Notes: generated by a model from the sequence alone, not told the origin. A stretch of 64,000 bases of DNA from Paludibacteraceae bacterium (GCA_031292565.1 JARLGW010000001.1:496001-560000); one strand, 5' to 3'; numbered from the stretch's first letter, positions 17,108 through 27,242 are shown. Made by a program: numbers and translations.

Positions 17108-18295
17108 TCAATCAGCTTTTAAATAAAACCATTTATATTTTGTTGCTAAAAACGGTAATACCAAAATAACCGCAGCTTTAATATGTCCTGATATTCCTGT
17201 GAAAAAGACATCTCCAACATATTGTGCTAAAATTATAGTTACAAAGAATGAATACATTATAACAAATAGAACATTTCCCTGTTGTGCTTTTTTAAATATC
17301 CAGCCAAAAAGTAAGCCAAAGAATGTAGCAAAAATACCTATCCCCCAATAACCAAAATCTTTAAAGAATGGGTACATTCCTGTATATGTATTGGTTGCAA
17401 TTGGTTCTTTAATCCAAGCTAAAATAATATTTACCGGCTTAATATTTGATATTCCGAATTTATTAAAAATAGAATAAACAACACGAAAAGTATTTTCTCC
17501 AAAATGCAAAGAAGATGAAGGTTCTAATGTACCAAAAGCACTCATATTACCTATTAAATACATAACTATAAATTTCTTGGTTGGCGACATAGAGGACATG
17601 TCTGAAGAATTGCGTATTGTTTGCAAACAGATAAAAAACGCAAACAGACAACCCAACCCTATTAACAAATGTTTTACAGAAACTTTTTTTGTCAAATACA
17701 GTATGCAAATCGTTCTTAGGAAAAAATCCAAAAAAGAAAATTTAGACATCGTAAGGAAAGCATATGACAAAATAAGGAAAGCTAAAATAAAAACCCTATA
17801 TCTATTTTTCTTGGAATAAAAAAATAATTCAATTAAATATGCAGCATTCCATATCAGAAAATAAGGAGCATTATACATTTCTGTAAAACGTTTAGTTTGC
17901 CCAAGTGCAGCCAATCGCAAATCAAAAGCCCAATGTCCTGTAGCTCCATATTTGATTGCTGTATATGCAAAATGAAGTAACAATGGATACGTACAAACAG
18001 ATAAGATGAAATAAATATCCAAAACTAATTTACTCGGTTCGTAGTTAAATTTATTAGGATATTTAGCGGTTTGTATAAATAACGAAGACAAGACATATAA
18101 GAAGACCCACAATGAAAGGGCTTTAATGAATTGGCCTGTCAATGGAGGTAAATTATGCTTCAAGATTAAAAATAACGATAGACAAAATATCCAAATGACA
18201 GTAGTGATTACACCCGGGGCAAAAATATTATTCTTAGAAACAACCAAGGTTACAAAAAATAATAGAAAAAATATTATAATCAAAGAAACGACCAT
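17108..18295 (-). CDS. Wzy-like repeat-unit polymerase
   Basis: A 395-residue polytopic protein with about ten or eleven predicted membrane helices and one larger extracytoplasmic loop (roughly residues 225-320), the usual look of O-antigen/capsule polymerases. Such proteins share little sequence, so the call rests on topology, length and position between the flippase/acyltransferase genes and the WbsX-like gene. It would join lipid-linked repeat units on the outer face of the inner membrane. Strongly A+T rich coding sequence. Confidence 0.75.
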   Translation of the reverse strand: MVVSLIIIFFLLFFVTLVVSKNNIFAPGVITTVIWIFCLSLFLILKHNLPPLTGQFIKALSLWVFLYVLSSLFIQTAKYPNKFNYEPSKLVLDIYFILSVCTYPLLLHFAYTAIKYGATGHWAFDLRLAALGQTKRFTEMYNAPYFLIWNAAYLIELFFYSKKNRYRVFILAFLILSYAFLTMSKFSFLDFFLRTICILYLTKKVSVKHLLIGLGCLFAFFICLQTIRNSSDMSSMSPTKKFIVMYLIGNMSAFGTLEPSSSLHFGENTFRVVYSIFNKFGISNIKPVNIILAWIKEPIATNTYTGMYPFFKDFGYWGIGIFATFFGLLFGWIFKKAQQGNVLFVIMYSFFVTIILAQYVGDVFFTGISGHIKAAVILVLPFLATKYKWFYLKAD

Positions 18296-18327
18296 CTACA
18301 ATTTATCTACAAAATTAATTTACTAAA

Positions 18328-18972
18328 TTAAGAAATAGCATCCACGATTTTCACTATTGTTGCAGGGCTTCCTACAACAATAGCATTTTCGGGGACATCT
18401 TTAGTTACAACAGCATTAGCTCCTATTACTGCATTTTTCCCGATATGTACATTTGGTAAAATAGTTACTTTATCTCCAATCCAAACATTATCTTCTATAA
18501 TTACTGCACCGGCAGAATATAGTGATCTCTTAATTGGAGGTACAGCAAAAGACTTTTCATCTATTTTTCCATGAGAATTGTCGGTAATTGTTATCCACCG
18601 CCCTGTTAGCACTCCATTTCCTATTATTATCTTATTTATTGCCGTGATATGAGAAAACTCACCGATATTTACACCATCACCTATTACTATTTGTGGATTA
18701 AATATATCGCCTTCATACCTATCCCAGGCAGTAATAGTAGCACTTTTAGCAATACTTGTATTTTTACCAATGCTAATATACTTACCTCCACGTATAGTGA
18801 CAGGAAATGCTATGTCTGAATTATGCCCAAATTTATTTACTAAATTTGATAACCATCCAATCCGTACCTTTCTTTTAAATCGTGTACATGCATTGCCATC
18901 TACATTGTATGGATATACATAAAAACATAATCGACCTAAAAGGAAAACAAATCGACCTAAAAAAGAATTCAT
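18328..18972 (-). CDS. Left-handed beta-helix acyltransferase
   Basis: A 214-residue hexapeptide-repeat acyltransferase. Isoleucine/valine-led repeats run from about residue 60 to 200, with IEDNVWIGDKVTILPNVHIG and NAVIGANAVVTKDVPENAIVVGSPA at the end, as in maltose/serine O-acetyltransferases and sugar O-acetyltransferases of polysaccharide loci. The likely job is O-acetylation of a sugar in the repeat unit with acetyl-CoA. Its start overlaps the Wzx stop by 4 bp, so the two are probably coupled. Confidence 0.88.
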   Translation of the reverse strand: MNSFLGRFVFLLGRLCFYVYPYNVDGNACTRFKRKVRIGWLSNLVNKFGHNSDIAFPVTIRGGKYISIGKNTSIAKSATITAWDRYEGDIFNPQIVIGDGVNIGEFSHITAINKIIIGNGVLTGRWITITDNSHGKIDEKSFAVPPIKRSLYSAGAVIIEDNVWIGDKVTILPNVHIGKNAVIGANAVVTKDVPENAIVVGSPATIVKIVDAIS

Positions 18973-20525
18973 AATCTTTTCTTTATCATATTTATTATTT
19001 GTTGCTTTTCGTTTCTATTAAATCCAAATAAAAAAGAACAAACCGAAACTAATAACATAGAAACTGGTATAATTATAATAAACCGTATAAAACCATACGG
19101 CAACAAATAATAAAAATAAATTGTAATTGCAGAAGGAATAATAGTAATGAGAGAAACCGGAAGAATAAACTTCTTTAAATATTCTTTTAAAGAAAATCTA
19201 ATCACATTTTTCAATACTAATGTTCTTAATCCATGAGCAATAATAAACACAACAATAGAAATATAAAAAGTGGATTCAACTGAATAGCCTAACTTAAAAC
19301 ACAAGTAAGACAATGGTAAACTCAGAAGTATCACAGATTCTACAATCACATGATATTTTTTAACAGCACCAATAGCTTGAACTACAGTCGTTATTGGCGA
19401 ATGCATTGCCATAATAAATGATGCTATTAAAGTCAAACGAGTAAAAACAAGCATGTATTCACTCACATTTCCTAACCAAAGATTTAATATATATTGCGTT
19501 TCCAATAGCAATGGTAAAAAAATAACCAATAACAAACAATATGAGAATTTACTACTCAAATAAAATAACCGCATCATATAAGAATAATCTTCTTCTGCAT
19601 AACTTTTTATTATTTGAGGTGAAATTACTGTAAAAAAATTGGATGAAAACATTGTCATTGTATTACTTACTTGAAAAGCAATAGCTCTAGCCGCATTGGC
19701 CACCGGGCCAAAAAAAACATTGATAAGAATATTATTCCCTTGATTATATGCGACATTAGCTAAAGTTCCAAATAAAGTCCAACCAGAATAGGAATAAATT
19801 GATTTGAATAACTCTTTATCCCAAGTAAATTGAAAAAAACATTCTTCATACTTTTTTCTACAATATACAATTCCTATACCTTCTTTTATAAGAGTAACCA
19901 CAAGCATTAGTAGTCCATATATAAAAAGCTTATCATATGAAAATAACGCGATGAGAAACAAGATACTAAGCTTTAGAACACATTCTATCAAACTTATTAC
20001 TGCATACACGCCCATATGCTCATGAGCAATAATCATTGATGAAAATGGAATAGATAGCATACTCACAACAAATGAAAATATAGCAAATTGAAACAACCAA
20101 AGAGCTGCGTTAAAACGGTTCACTGGAATTATCATTTCATTTTTTAAGAACCACAAACCCACTGTTTCAGCTAAAACAATAACAAGAACAACAATAATTA
20201 AATAGATTAAAAAACTTAAATTAAAAATAGCGTTTTGTTTACTTAAAGACTTTTCTCCAATTGCAAAAGCATAAAATCTCAACGTTGCTATTTGCATGGA
20301 AGCTCCTATGAAGGAAGTGAATGTTACAAGACCCGCAACAACATTATAAATACCATAATCCTCAACACCCAAAGCCTTTAACGCAATCCTTACCGTGAAA
20401 AGTGTTATCAGTGTAACCAATAGCATACGGCCATACATGATCAATGTATTTTTAGCAATACGTTTATCATTACTATTATTAGCATAAGATCGTTCCATCT
20501 CTAATTCACCCCCTATAGAACTCAT
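18969..20525 (-). CDS. Wzx-like polysaccharide flippase (MOP superfamily)
   Basis: A 518-residue membrane protein with 12 to 14 predicted helices, beginning (after a charged N-terminus) NTLIMYGRMLLVTLITLFTVRIALKALG, a classic start for the polysaccharide transport branch of the MOP superfamily. It should flip lipid-linked repeat units across the inner membrane. The ATG at 20525 overlaps the manA stop as ATGA. An alternative start (MERSYANN, 20498) has GGGGGTG at ideal spacing and may be the true one. Confidence 0.88.
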   Translation of the reverse strand: MSSIGGELEMERSYANNSNDKRIAKNTLIMYGRMLLVTLITLFTVRIALKALGVEDYGIYNVVAGLVTFTSFIGASMQIATLRFYAFAIGEKSLSKQNAIFNLSFLIYLIIVVLVIVLAETVGLWFLKNEMIIPVNRFNAALWLFQFAIFSFVVSMLSIPFSSMIIAHEHMGVYAVISLIECVLKLSILFLIALFSYDKLFIYGLLMLVVTLIKEGIGIVYCRKKYEECFFQFTWDKELFKSIYSYSGWTLFGTLANVAYNQGNNILINVFFGPVANAARAIAFQVSNTMTMFSSNFFTVISPQIIKSYAEEDYSYMMRLFYLSSKFSYCLLLVIFLPLLLETQYILNLWLGNVSEYMLVFTRLTLIASFIMAMHSPITTVVQAIGAVKKYHVIVESVILLSLPLSYLCFKLGYSVESTFYISIVVFIIAHGLRTLVLKNVIRFSLKEYLKKFILPVSLITIIPSAITIYFYYLLPYGFIRFIIIIPVSMLLVSVCSFLFGFNRNEKQQIINMIKKRL

Positions 20526-21499
20526 TGCATTCTTACCTCTAGAACATCTACTAAACTTTTTGCAACTAATTGAATCTCGCCTATTTCTGCGGGGACTAAA
20601 ATTGTTTCACCTTTCATCATTTTTTCTATGCTACCATCTTGACAATCAATTTCAAAAGAACCCGACACACACATATAGACAACAAAAGAATCAAAATCAC
20701 TGTGGTCTCTTATTATTGTTTTATCAAAAGATATTTTATTCACATTAAAATAGTCACACGCCACTAGCAAAACAGGCTCATTTATCCTATTCTGATAGTC
20801 AACTTTAGCATTTATCGTGTTATCAAAGTTAATTACCTCTAATGCCCGCTCGGAATGAAGCTCGCGCGACTCTCCTTTCGCATCAACCCTGTTGTAATCA
20901 TAAATTCGATAGGTTATATCGCTTGATTGCTGTATTTCGGCTAACAACACTCCCTTGCCAATGGCATGAACCAACCCTGCAGGTATAAAAAAAACATCAC
21001 CGGCATGTACTTTTTCTTTCTTTAAGATAGATTCTAAAGTACCACGTTGGAAATGTTGCAAGTAAATGTCCTTATCTACCGGTTGCGAAAACCCAACCGT
21101 CAATTCAGCTCCATCCTCGGCATCAATAACATACCACATTTCTGTTTTACCCAAACAGCCATGCTTTTCCATAGCTACCTCATCATTAGGATGCACCTGA
21201 ATAGATAGCTTATCATTTGCATCAATCAACTTAAATAGAAGAGGAAATGTGAATTGATATTTTTCAAAAACTTTAGAACCCACCAAGTCATCCAGATACA
21301 CTTCAAGAAGCTCATTGATGGTATTTCCTGCTAATTCGCCATTAACAACAACCGACTCATCTCCAGCTATGCCGGAAAGTTCCCAGCTTTCGCCTAGATT
21401 ACCGTCAAATTCTGATGTCTTGTTGTATATTGTTTTCAATTTATTTCCACCCCAAATACGTTGTTTCAGTATGGGTTGGAACTTCAACGGATATAGCAT
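20522..21499 (-). CDS. manA: Mannose-6-phosphate isomerase, class I
   Basis: A 325-residue cupin-type phosphomannose isomerase of the short form. LSIQVHPNDEVA (about 95-106) supplies zinc ligands, GKTEMWYVI another Glu ligand, and FIPAGLVHAIGKGVLLAEIQQSSDITYRIYDY contains the catalytic His and Arg block. It interconverts fructose-6-phosphate and mannose-6-phosphate, feeding GDP-mannose and related donors for the downstream polysaccharide genes, of which it is the first. A near-perfect promoter lies at 21522-21553. Confidence 0.92.
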   Translation of the reverse strand: MLYPLKFQPILKQRIWGGNKLKTIYNKTSEFDGNLGESWELSGIAGDESVVVNGELAGNTINELLEVYLDDLVGSKVFEKYQFTFPLLFKLIDANDKLSIQVHPNDEVAMEKHGCLGKTEMWYVIDAEDGAELTVGFSQPVDKDIYLQHFQRGTLESILKKEKVHAGDVFFIPAGLVHAIGKGVLLAEIQQSSDITYRIYDYNRVDAKGESRELHSERALEVINFDNTINAKVDYQNRINEPVLLVACDYFNVNKISFDKTIIRDHSDFDSFVVYMCVSGSFEIDCQDGSIEKMMKGETILVPAEIGEIQLVAKSLVDVLEVRMQ

Positions 21500-21521
21500 T
21501 AGTTCATGTTTTTTGGGATCA

Positions 21522-21553
21522 CAAAAGTAGTGCTTTATATTTAATATAACAAA
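21522..21553 (-). promoter_or_regulatory. Promoter of the manA-wzx polysaccharide operon
   Basis: Minus-strand TTTG (21553-21550), 20-bp spacer, TACTTTTG (21529-21522), ending 22 bp before the manA start. Confidence 0.85.
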
Positions 21554-21602
21554 GCTATCAATATGTTTAATAGATTTGTTTTATTAAATAAAAGCTCTAT
21601 GA

Positions 21603-22586
21603 TTAATCTTTTTCCGATTTTGATCCAGCCGAAGGTTTCGCTATTGCTTCACGCATAGATGTATCGGCATCTATGTTCTTTATTTTGTAATAATCCATAA
21701 TACCTAAATTGCCACTTCTAAACGCTTCGGCTATTGCCTTAGGTACTTCTGCCTCAGCCTCTATCACCTTAGCTCGTGCTTCTTGAGCTTTCGCTTTCAT
21801 TTCCTGCTCAAGAGCCACCGCCATAGCTCTACGTTCTTCCGCCTTAGCTTGTGCTATATTTTTATCCGCTTCCGCCTGATCCATTTGCAAGTTTGCTCCG
21901 ATATTTTTACCTACATCTATATCGGCAATATCAATAGACAGAATTTCAAATGCCGACCCGGCATCCAATCCTTTACGCAACACCAGTTTTGAAATGGAAT
22001 CGGGATTTTCAAGCACGGCTTTATGCGATTCGGACGACCCTATTGAGGATACAATTCCCTCTCCGACTCTGGCTAAAATAGTTTCTTCACCAGCACCGCC
22101 CACCAATTGTTTTATATTGGCACGCACCGTTACTCTCGCCTTGGCAATAAGCTGAATACCGTCTTTAGCCACAGCGGCCACAGGAGGTACATCTATTACC
22201 TTGGGGTTTACCGACATGCTTACGGCTTCAAACACATCACGACCGGCCAAATCAATAGCAGTTGCCATTTGAAAACTTAAATCGATGTTTGCTTTAGAAG
22301 CTGAAACAAGCGCATGAACCACTCGCTCTATATGGCCTCCAGCCAAATAATGGGCTTCCAATCCATCTCGCAAGACCTGTGTCAGTCCCGCTTTGTGCGC
22401 TTCTATCATACAACGCACGATAGCTTGTGGGGGAACCTTACGAATACGCATCAAGAATAATTGAATCAAAGAGATGTTTACTCCTGATACTTTTGCCGAC
22501 AACCAAAGTAAAAATGGCACATAGTAAAAAAAAATCAGTAGTAATATACCCAGTGCTACTATCGGAATAATTGAAAGAGCTACCAT
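21603..22586 (-). CDS. floA: Flotillin-like protein FloA (UPF0365)
   Basis: A 327-residue SPFH-type scaffold protein. An N-terminal membrane segment (about 5-30) is followed by the FloA/YqfA core ([55 protein letters not shown]) and an Ala/Glu/Lys-rich helix (about 235-290), as in flotillins that organise membrane microdomains. It lies 39 bp downstream of nfeD on the same strand, the usual NfeD-flotillin pairing. The TPR/PD40 gene upstream suggests a three-gene unit. Confidence 0.93.
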   Translation of the reverse strand: MVALSIIPIVALGILLLIFFYYVPFLLWLSAKVSGVNISLIQLFLMRIRKVPPQAIVRCMIEAHKAGLTQVLRDGLEAHYLAGGHIERVVHALVSASKANIDLSFQMATAIDLAGRDVFEAVSMSVNPKVIDVPPVAAVAKDGIQLIAKARVTVRANIKQLVGGAGEETILARVGEGIVSSIGSSESHKAVLENPDSISKLVLRKGLDAGSAFEILSIDIADIDVGKNIGANLQMDQAEADKNIAQAKAEERRAMAVALEQEMKAKAQEARAKVIEAEAEVPKAIAEAFRSGNLGIMDYYKIKNIDADTSMREAIAKPSAGSKSEKD

Positions 22587-22625
22587 ACAGATTTAGGTTT
22601 TATATAATTATTAATCCTTTAAAAA

Positions 22626-23090
22626 TTATTCAACAGTCTTTACCAGCACATTGGATTTGAACACTTTGAGAACCACCACCGACGTGTTTTCATTCACAAA
22701 ACCGCCTTCGGTTTTGGCCTCCACTACCAAGCCGTTTACCTTAACTTTTCCCATCGGAGCCAACCGGGAAATAGTTACTCCCTCATCGCCTTCTTTTATC
22801 GCTAACTCTTTAAAAACATCTACCTTTCCCTCAATCGTGGTTTTTAGCGACATTCTGTCCAAGAAACGAGAACGAGCAATGAGCCAAATAAAAAAAGTCA
22901 TGGCTGCAAGGCCGAAAACCAGTGTCAACGTGCCTACAAAAGAGCCCATTTTGTAGGCATATATTATAGATGTAGTTACAGCCACCGTACCAGCAACAGC
23001 AGCCACCGTGACACCGGGAATAAGAAACATTTCGAGGATAAAAAGAATTATACCCAAAAGCATAAGCGATAAAACAATAACTAAATCCAT
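22626..23090 (-). CDS. NfeD family protein (short form)
   Basis: A 154-residue protein with two or three membrane helices (about 3-20, 27-48 and 52-74) and a C-terminal OB-fold domain (about 95-152: GDEGVTISRLAPMGKVKVNG). It lacks the N-terminal ClpP-class protease domain of long NfeD proteins. Short NfeD proteins accompany SPFH proteins and are thought to shape or stabilise their complexes; here the FloA gene is directly downstream. The TPR/PD40 gene ends 32 bp upstream. Confidence 0.9.
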   Translation of the reverse strand: MDLVIVLSLMLLGIILFILEMFLIPGVTVAAVAGTVAVTTSIIYAYKMGSFVGTLTLVFGLAAMTFFIWLIARSRFLDRMSLKTTIEGKVDVFKELAIKEGDEGVTISRLAPMGKVKVNGLVVEAKTEGGFVNENTSVVVLKVFKSNVLVKTVE

Positions 23091-23122
23091 CTCTAAAAAT
23101 TTAACGATTAAAAAACTATGCT

Positions 23123-24523
23123 TTATCCTTTTCGTTTCTTTATTTCCAAGTTACGAGCTTCCTTAAAATATGGATTTGAACTTGATTCCAATTTACTCAG
23201 CTCCTGTTCCAGATTTACAATTTCGGGCATCAGTCTTTTTCGATCTGCATCAGTCTTTGCCAAAGAATACTCGTTACGCTTACTGCTCAACTTATCTTTT
23301 ATTTCTTTTATTTTTTGTTCCAAGCTAACCCCTTTTAAATACGATGCCTTTGCTTCGGGGCTCTTAAATTCTTCTACAGAATGATACACCACCGTATCGT
23401 TCAAGGCAAAAGACATTGTATCTTTATCTGTTCGACGAATTGAAGTATTGCTTGTTTGAGAACTATCATGCGAGGAAAATAATCGGTACTGCTTTAATTG
23501 TGCCTGTCTTATTTTTTGATCTAGACTTTCGGACTGAGCTACAATCTTGTTACTATTCAACTTGTATTTATAGATAATGACCTTGTCCGAAGGTTGGTAT
23601 CTATCAGTAGCAAACCAGCCGATCTGCTTTTCCTCGTCAATAGCCATTAAATAATCGTTATACAGAGAGTTAAAGGGCATACCTACATTTTCGGGAGCCA
23701 AGAAATCGTTGGTATCAGACCGAAAACGGGTTACAAAAATATCATACCCACCCAAAGAACCATGTCCCTGCGAAGCAAAATAAAGAGTGATGCCATCCGA
23801 AAGCAAAAAAGGAAAATTTTCGTTTAAGGGTGAATTTACATTGTAGGAAAGAGGTTGCTTGTCTGTCCAACCATTCAGCAATTTATTCGACGTAAAAATA
23901 TCGCTTTTACCTTTTATCGTATCTGCAAAAAACTTCCGATCCTGACGCTGCGTAACAAACCCTGTAAGAGGTACATCAAACTTACTGCTATCGGCATTTA
24001 CTACAGAATAAATATGCCCGGCATCTTCACTCAAATTATAGTACGTGAAAAATTCTTTTTTATTTACAACGGTACTATCTATAATCTGCACGTCCTGCAC
24101 GGCAGAAAGCATACTTTCTGCTTTCGCAGCCTTTTCCGAACGTAAAAGACTGGACACATAGCTTGTATCAGAAGCCGTCATCAACGCCAATCCCGCGTTA
24201 TAATATGACACGGCATCGGCAAAATGATAATTTTGATAAGAAATATCGCCCAATAAAATACTGGCTTGTGGTATTTTTTTAGATGCCACCTCCAATGGTT
24301 TTACGGCTTGACCATATTCTCCTGTTTTAAAGAGACATACTCCATATTTATAATTCAAAACTAAATCACGCGGTTTACTCTTCAACAACCCGGCATATAT
24401 ACCTTTTGCTTTATTAAATTCCTTTGCATTAAAAAATGAATCAGCAGTATTAAGCTGCTGCCCACTAACAAGAAACCCAAAATAAAAAAAACAGATTACG
24501 CCAATACAAAAACTTCTTTTCAT
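23123..24523 (-). CDS. Exported TPR/PD40 repeat protein
   Basis: A 466-residue exported protein: signal peptide at about 1-20 (MKRSFCIGVICFFYFGFLVSG), TPR-like helices (about 22-125), then beta-propeller-type PD40 repeats, seen in DGITLYFASQGHGSLGGYDIFV and EEKQIGWFATDR, and a C-terminal coiled coil (about 395-460). This resembles the N-terminal two thirds of PorE-like OmpA-family proteins of gliding and type IX secretion systems, but there is no OmpA domain. An upstream TTG could lengthen it by two codons; the ATG at 24523 precedes a good signal peptide. Probably cotranscribed with nfeD and floA. Function unknown. Confidence 0.8.
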   Translation of the reverse strand: MKRSFCIGVICFFYFGFLVSGQQLNTADSFFNAKEFNKAKGIYAGLLKSKPRDLVLNYKYGVCLFKTGEYGQAVKPLEVASKKIPQASILLGDISYQNYHFADAVSYYNAGLALMTASDTSYVSSLLRSEKAAKAESMLSAVQDVQIIDSTVVNKKEFFTYYNLSEDAGHIYSVVNADSSKFDVPLTGFVTQRQDRKFFADTIKGKSDIFTSNKLLNGWTDKQPLSYNVNSPLNENFPFLLSDGITLYFASQGHGSLGGYDIFVTRFRSDTNDFLAPENVGMPFNSLYNDYLMAIDEEKQIGWFATDRYQPSDKVIIYKYKLNSNKIVAQSESLDQKIRQAQLKQYRLFSSHDSSQTSNTSIRRTDKDTMSFALNDTVVYHSVEEFKSPEAKASYLKGVSLEQKIKEIKDKLSSKRNEYSLAKTDADRKRLMPEIVNLEQELSKLESSSNPYFKEARNLEIKKRKG

Positions 24524-24582
24524 TACCAATATTTAGATCTAATCTTTTTTACACGAAACACCCTGCAAAGTAACTAATCTTA

Positions 24583-27126
24583 TTACTTTGAAAAAAGATT
24601 ATTTAAGACCTTTTTACCACTTTCTTTAATATTATCACCCGCTTTTTTCAAGTTAGGTGTTATATTTTCCTTTGCCTGTTGTTTTAACTCGTTAACCTGT
24701 TCCTTTGCAACCGTTTTAACTTCATCTATTTTTTTACTGGCCTGCTGCTTTATAGTAGCCACAGCATCCTTTATCATTTCCTTGGTTTGGATGCTTATTT
24801 TAGGACTCGTAAACGTACCTCCTATTTTCACACCTAATTTACTCAATTTAAACACGTTATTACCACTGGTAGGTATAGCCACCTTCATCGTGTAGTCGAT
24901 AGTTTGATCTACCCCGGTAGAGCCTTTTTCTACATTGATTTTAGTGTCGGCAATATTAATATCGAAAGGATCGGTATAAACCCGGCCATTCTTTATCTCG
25001 AAAGGAATAGATACCTTTTCAATTTCAGGATCTTTCAGCTCATCGCGCTTCAATACAGAGCCCAATGTATGCAATACTTTTACATTTTTAATCGTTAGGT
25101 TGTTTGAAACCAATACCCCTTTACCCGAAAGAGTATTGAGTATAGGCATCATATCATTACCCAGGGAAGTGTACATAGTCATTGTAGATGAAAAACGGCC
25201 TGAAGTATTAGCAAAAATAGGAGCTAATTTCTTCACAGTCTGCACCTGCTTAAACACTTCCGTAAATAGCACATCGTTAATTTTCAAATCAATATCTACA
25301 TCCGGTTTCTTAATATTCTTCGTATTGTAAACGCCACTCATCACCATGCTTCCACCCATAGCCGATAAAGAAAGAGTTTTAAACGTCAGTTTCGAGTCCA
25401 CCATCTGCAAAGCACCCTTGGCATTTGCTATTTCCATCTTGTCATAAATAACGCGTTTAAATGATGAAGTAAGCGTGAAATCCAAGTTAGACGGGATGGC
25501 AACCACTTTCATGGATGACGTGTCTACCTTAGCCGCTGTTGCGGTAGAAGACGTTGTTGCAGACGACATAAAGTCGGCCACATTGAAATATTCAGAGTTT
25601 GTTTGCAACGAACCCGTCAATGTTTCATTCTTAAAGAAATACGGGATAAAGTTCTCCAAATGTCCGCTTGCAGTAAGGTCACTCTTACCCACTTTCATTT
25701 GTAGTAGCGGAAGATCCACAAACTTCGGATTAAACACCAAATTCGCCCTTTTTATTTCCAAATCATGGGGCAAATTCTTTGTTTTCAACACCATGTTAGA
25801 CAAGTTCAGTTTACCATCAAAGAAAAATTTCTGATATTCCTTTTTCTGGTAATACGACATTTTACCTTTCAGCTTCAAATTAGCATCCAAAATTCCTGAC
25901 AATTGTCCGATGGAATCCATTGGATAAACTTCTTTTACCATACCCAAATTAAGAACCCCTTTGGCTGCAAAATTTATATCAGGATCGCTTATCGGTGTAG
26001 CCAAGCTAAAGGAGCCGGCAAACGGATTGTTGCCCAACACGAAAGAAAATTGTTTTACATTTACTTTGGTTCTATCCAACGAACCTCCGGGGTTGGAAAT
26101 ATCAGCAGCGATATTAATTTTATCAACCGATTTTGGCAAAGCCGGATATTTAAACCACGCGTTGGATACCACCAGATTAACACCAAACGCAGGAAATACG
26201 GAATCGTTATACAAACCACGTGCATACAAATTCAAACGCACTTTTCCTTTAGTTTGTATCGTTTCAAAGTTTTTAGAATAAATGGCAGGTATTAACGACA
26301 GAATATCTTTAAACTGCGTATCTGGAGCATCCACCTTCAAATCCATCGTGTAGCCACCATTCTTCAGCACTTGAAACCAACCATTCAAATTAAGCGTAAT
26401 AGCATTAACTTGAGCCTTCACCTTGGTCACGGTGAATTTCATGTTTTTCAAGTCGGCATTAATATCTCCATCCAAATTAAAGGTAGCATTGTTCAGGTAC
26501 GGAACGTTTGACATTCTACATGTCATCCCTTTAATATGATTGGTGGTAGCGAGTACCGTGCTTTCGGCAGTTAAATCGCCCGACAGCGTATGGTTCAAAT
26601 TTTCTATGGCAAAATAGATGTTTGCTTTTTCATCATTATAACGTATGCGGGCATCTGTGATAATCAATTTCTTGAGCGACAGTTTGAATTTTGTTTTCGT
26701 GGTATCCTTTTTCTCCTCCTTGGTAGTGTCCGGTTTCATAATATCCCAGTTTACTTTTCCATCGGCTAGCACATGGGCATAAACAGAAGGCGAGGTCAGC
26801 TCTATTTTCTTAACTATATAGCCTGTTTTAGAAAAGAAACTGTTGATGTCCACCACCGCGTAAGCAGCATCCACATGGATCAACGTGTCCTTGCTAAACT
26901 CATTCTTGCCGACAATATAAAAATCTTGTAGCTTTACACTCGCATTGGGGAAACTTCTGATAAAACTCAGTTGCACATCCTTGAAACCAACCGTTGCATT
27001 CAGTTGCTTATTGGCTTGAGCCAATACAGCCTGCTTGATTTCATCCTTGAATAAAAATGGAGCCGTAAGTAAAAATGTAAACAAGGCTACCACTACAATA
27101 CCTGTGATTAGTAGAAACTTCTTCAT
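24583..27126 (-). CDS. AsmA family protein
   Basis: An 847-residue protein with an N-terminal signal anchor (about 5-28) and a long beta-rich body typical of AsmA/TamB-like envelope proteins (SFPNASVKLQDFYIVGK near 55, VNWDIMKPD, AsmA_2-type C-terminal region around 560-750), proposed to bridge inner and outer membranes and move lipids. A Ser/Thr/Ala-rich linker (SATTSSTATAAKVDTSS) interrupts it, and the last 70 residues are a Lys/Gln/Ala-rich helix. The frame runs 19 codons further upstream to 27183, but MKKFLLITGIVVVALF at 27126 is the natural start. It ends 59 bp upstream of the TPR/PD40 gene on the same strand. Confidence 0.88.
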   Translation of the reverse strand: MKKFLLITGIVVVALFTFLLTAPFLFKDEIKQAVLAQANKQLNATVGFKDVQLSFIRSFPNASVKLQDFYIVGKNEFSKDTLIHVDAAYAVVDINSFFSKTGYIVKKIELTSPSVYAHVLADGKVNWDIMKPDTTKEEKKDTTKTKFKLSLKKLIITDARIRYNDEKANIYFAIENLNHTLSGDLTAESTVLATTNHIKGMTCRMSNVPYLNNATFNLDGDINADLKNMKFTVTKVKAQVNAITLNLNGWFQVLKNGGYTMDLKVDAPDTQFKDILSLIPAIYSKNFETIQTKGKVRLNLYARGLYNDSVFPAFGVNLVVSNAWFKYPALPKSVDKINIAADISNPGGSLDRTKVNVKQFSFVLGNNPFAGSFSLATPISDPDINFAAKGVLNLGMVKEVYPMDSIGQLSGILDANLKLKGKMSYYQKKEYQKFFFDGKLNLSNMVLKTKNLPHDLEIKRANLVFNPKFVDLPLLQMKVGKSDLTASGHLENFIPYFFKNETLTGSLQTNSEYFNVADFMSSATTSSTATAAKVDTSSMKVVAIPSNLDFTLTSSFKRVIYDKMEIANAKGALQMVDSKLTFKTLSLSAMGGSMVMSGVYNTKNIKKPDVDIDLKINDVLFTEVFKQVQTVKKLAPIFANTSGRFSSTMTMYTSLGNDMMPILNTLSGKGVLVSNNLTIKNVKVLHTLGSVLKRDELKDPEIEKVSIPFEIKNGRVYTDPFDINIADTKINVEKGSTGVDQTIDYTMKVAIPTSGNNVFKLSKLGVKIGGTFTSPKISIQTKEMIKDAVATIKQQASKKIDEVKTVAKEQVNELKQQAKENITPNLKKAGDNIKESGKKVLNNLFSK

Positions 27127-27213
27127 AATATATTCAATTGTGTTAATTCTGTATTTTATGTAAAAAAACATGAAAGCAAACAAAAATACAAATTATCTTT
27201 CGGGTTTTCACAC

Positions 27214-27242
27214 TTTGGGTTGCTATAATTTATGTAATTTTG
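27214..27242 (+). promoter_or_regulatory. Promoter of the second nitroreductase gene
   Basis: TTTG (27214-27217), 17-bp spacer, TAATTTTG (27235-27242), about 60 bp before the start codon. Confidence 0.7.

Noticed and set aside
11923-21499. Defence system or toxin genes within the A+T-rich locus
   Set aside because: Every frame fits polysaccharide synthesis or export; no nuclease, toxin or immunity feature was seen.
25475-26295. Overlapping plus-strand frames of 106-130 codons inside the AsmA gene
   Set aside because: Antisense shadows of a well-supported AsmA-like protein.
24583-27183. AsmA start at 27183
   Set aside because: The extra 19 residues precede a normal MKK-type signal anchor at 27126 and lack a ribosome-binding site.
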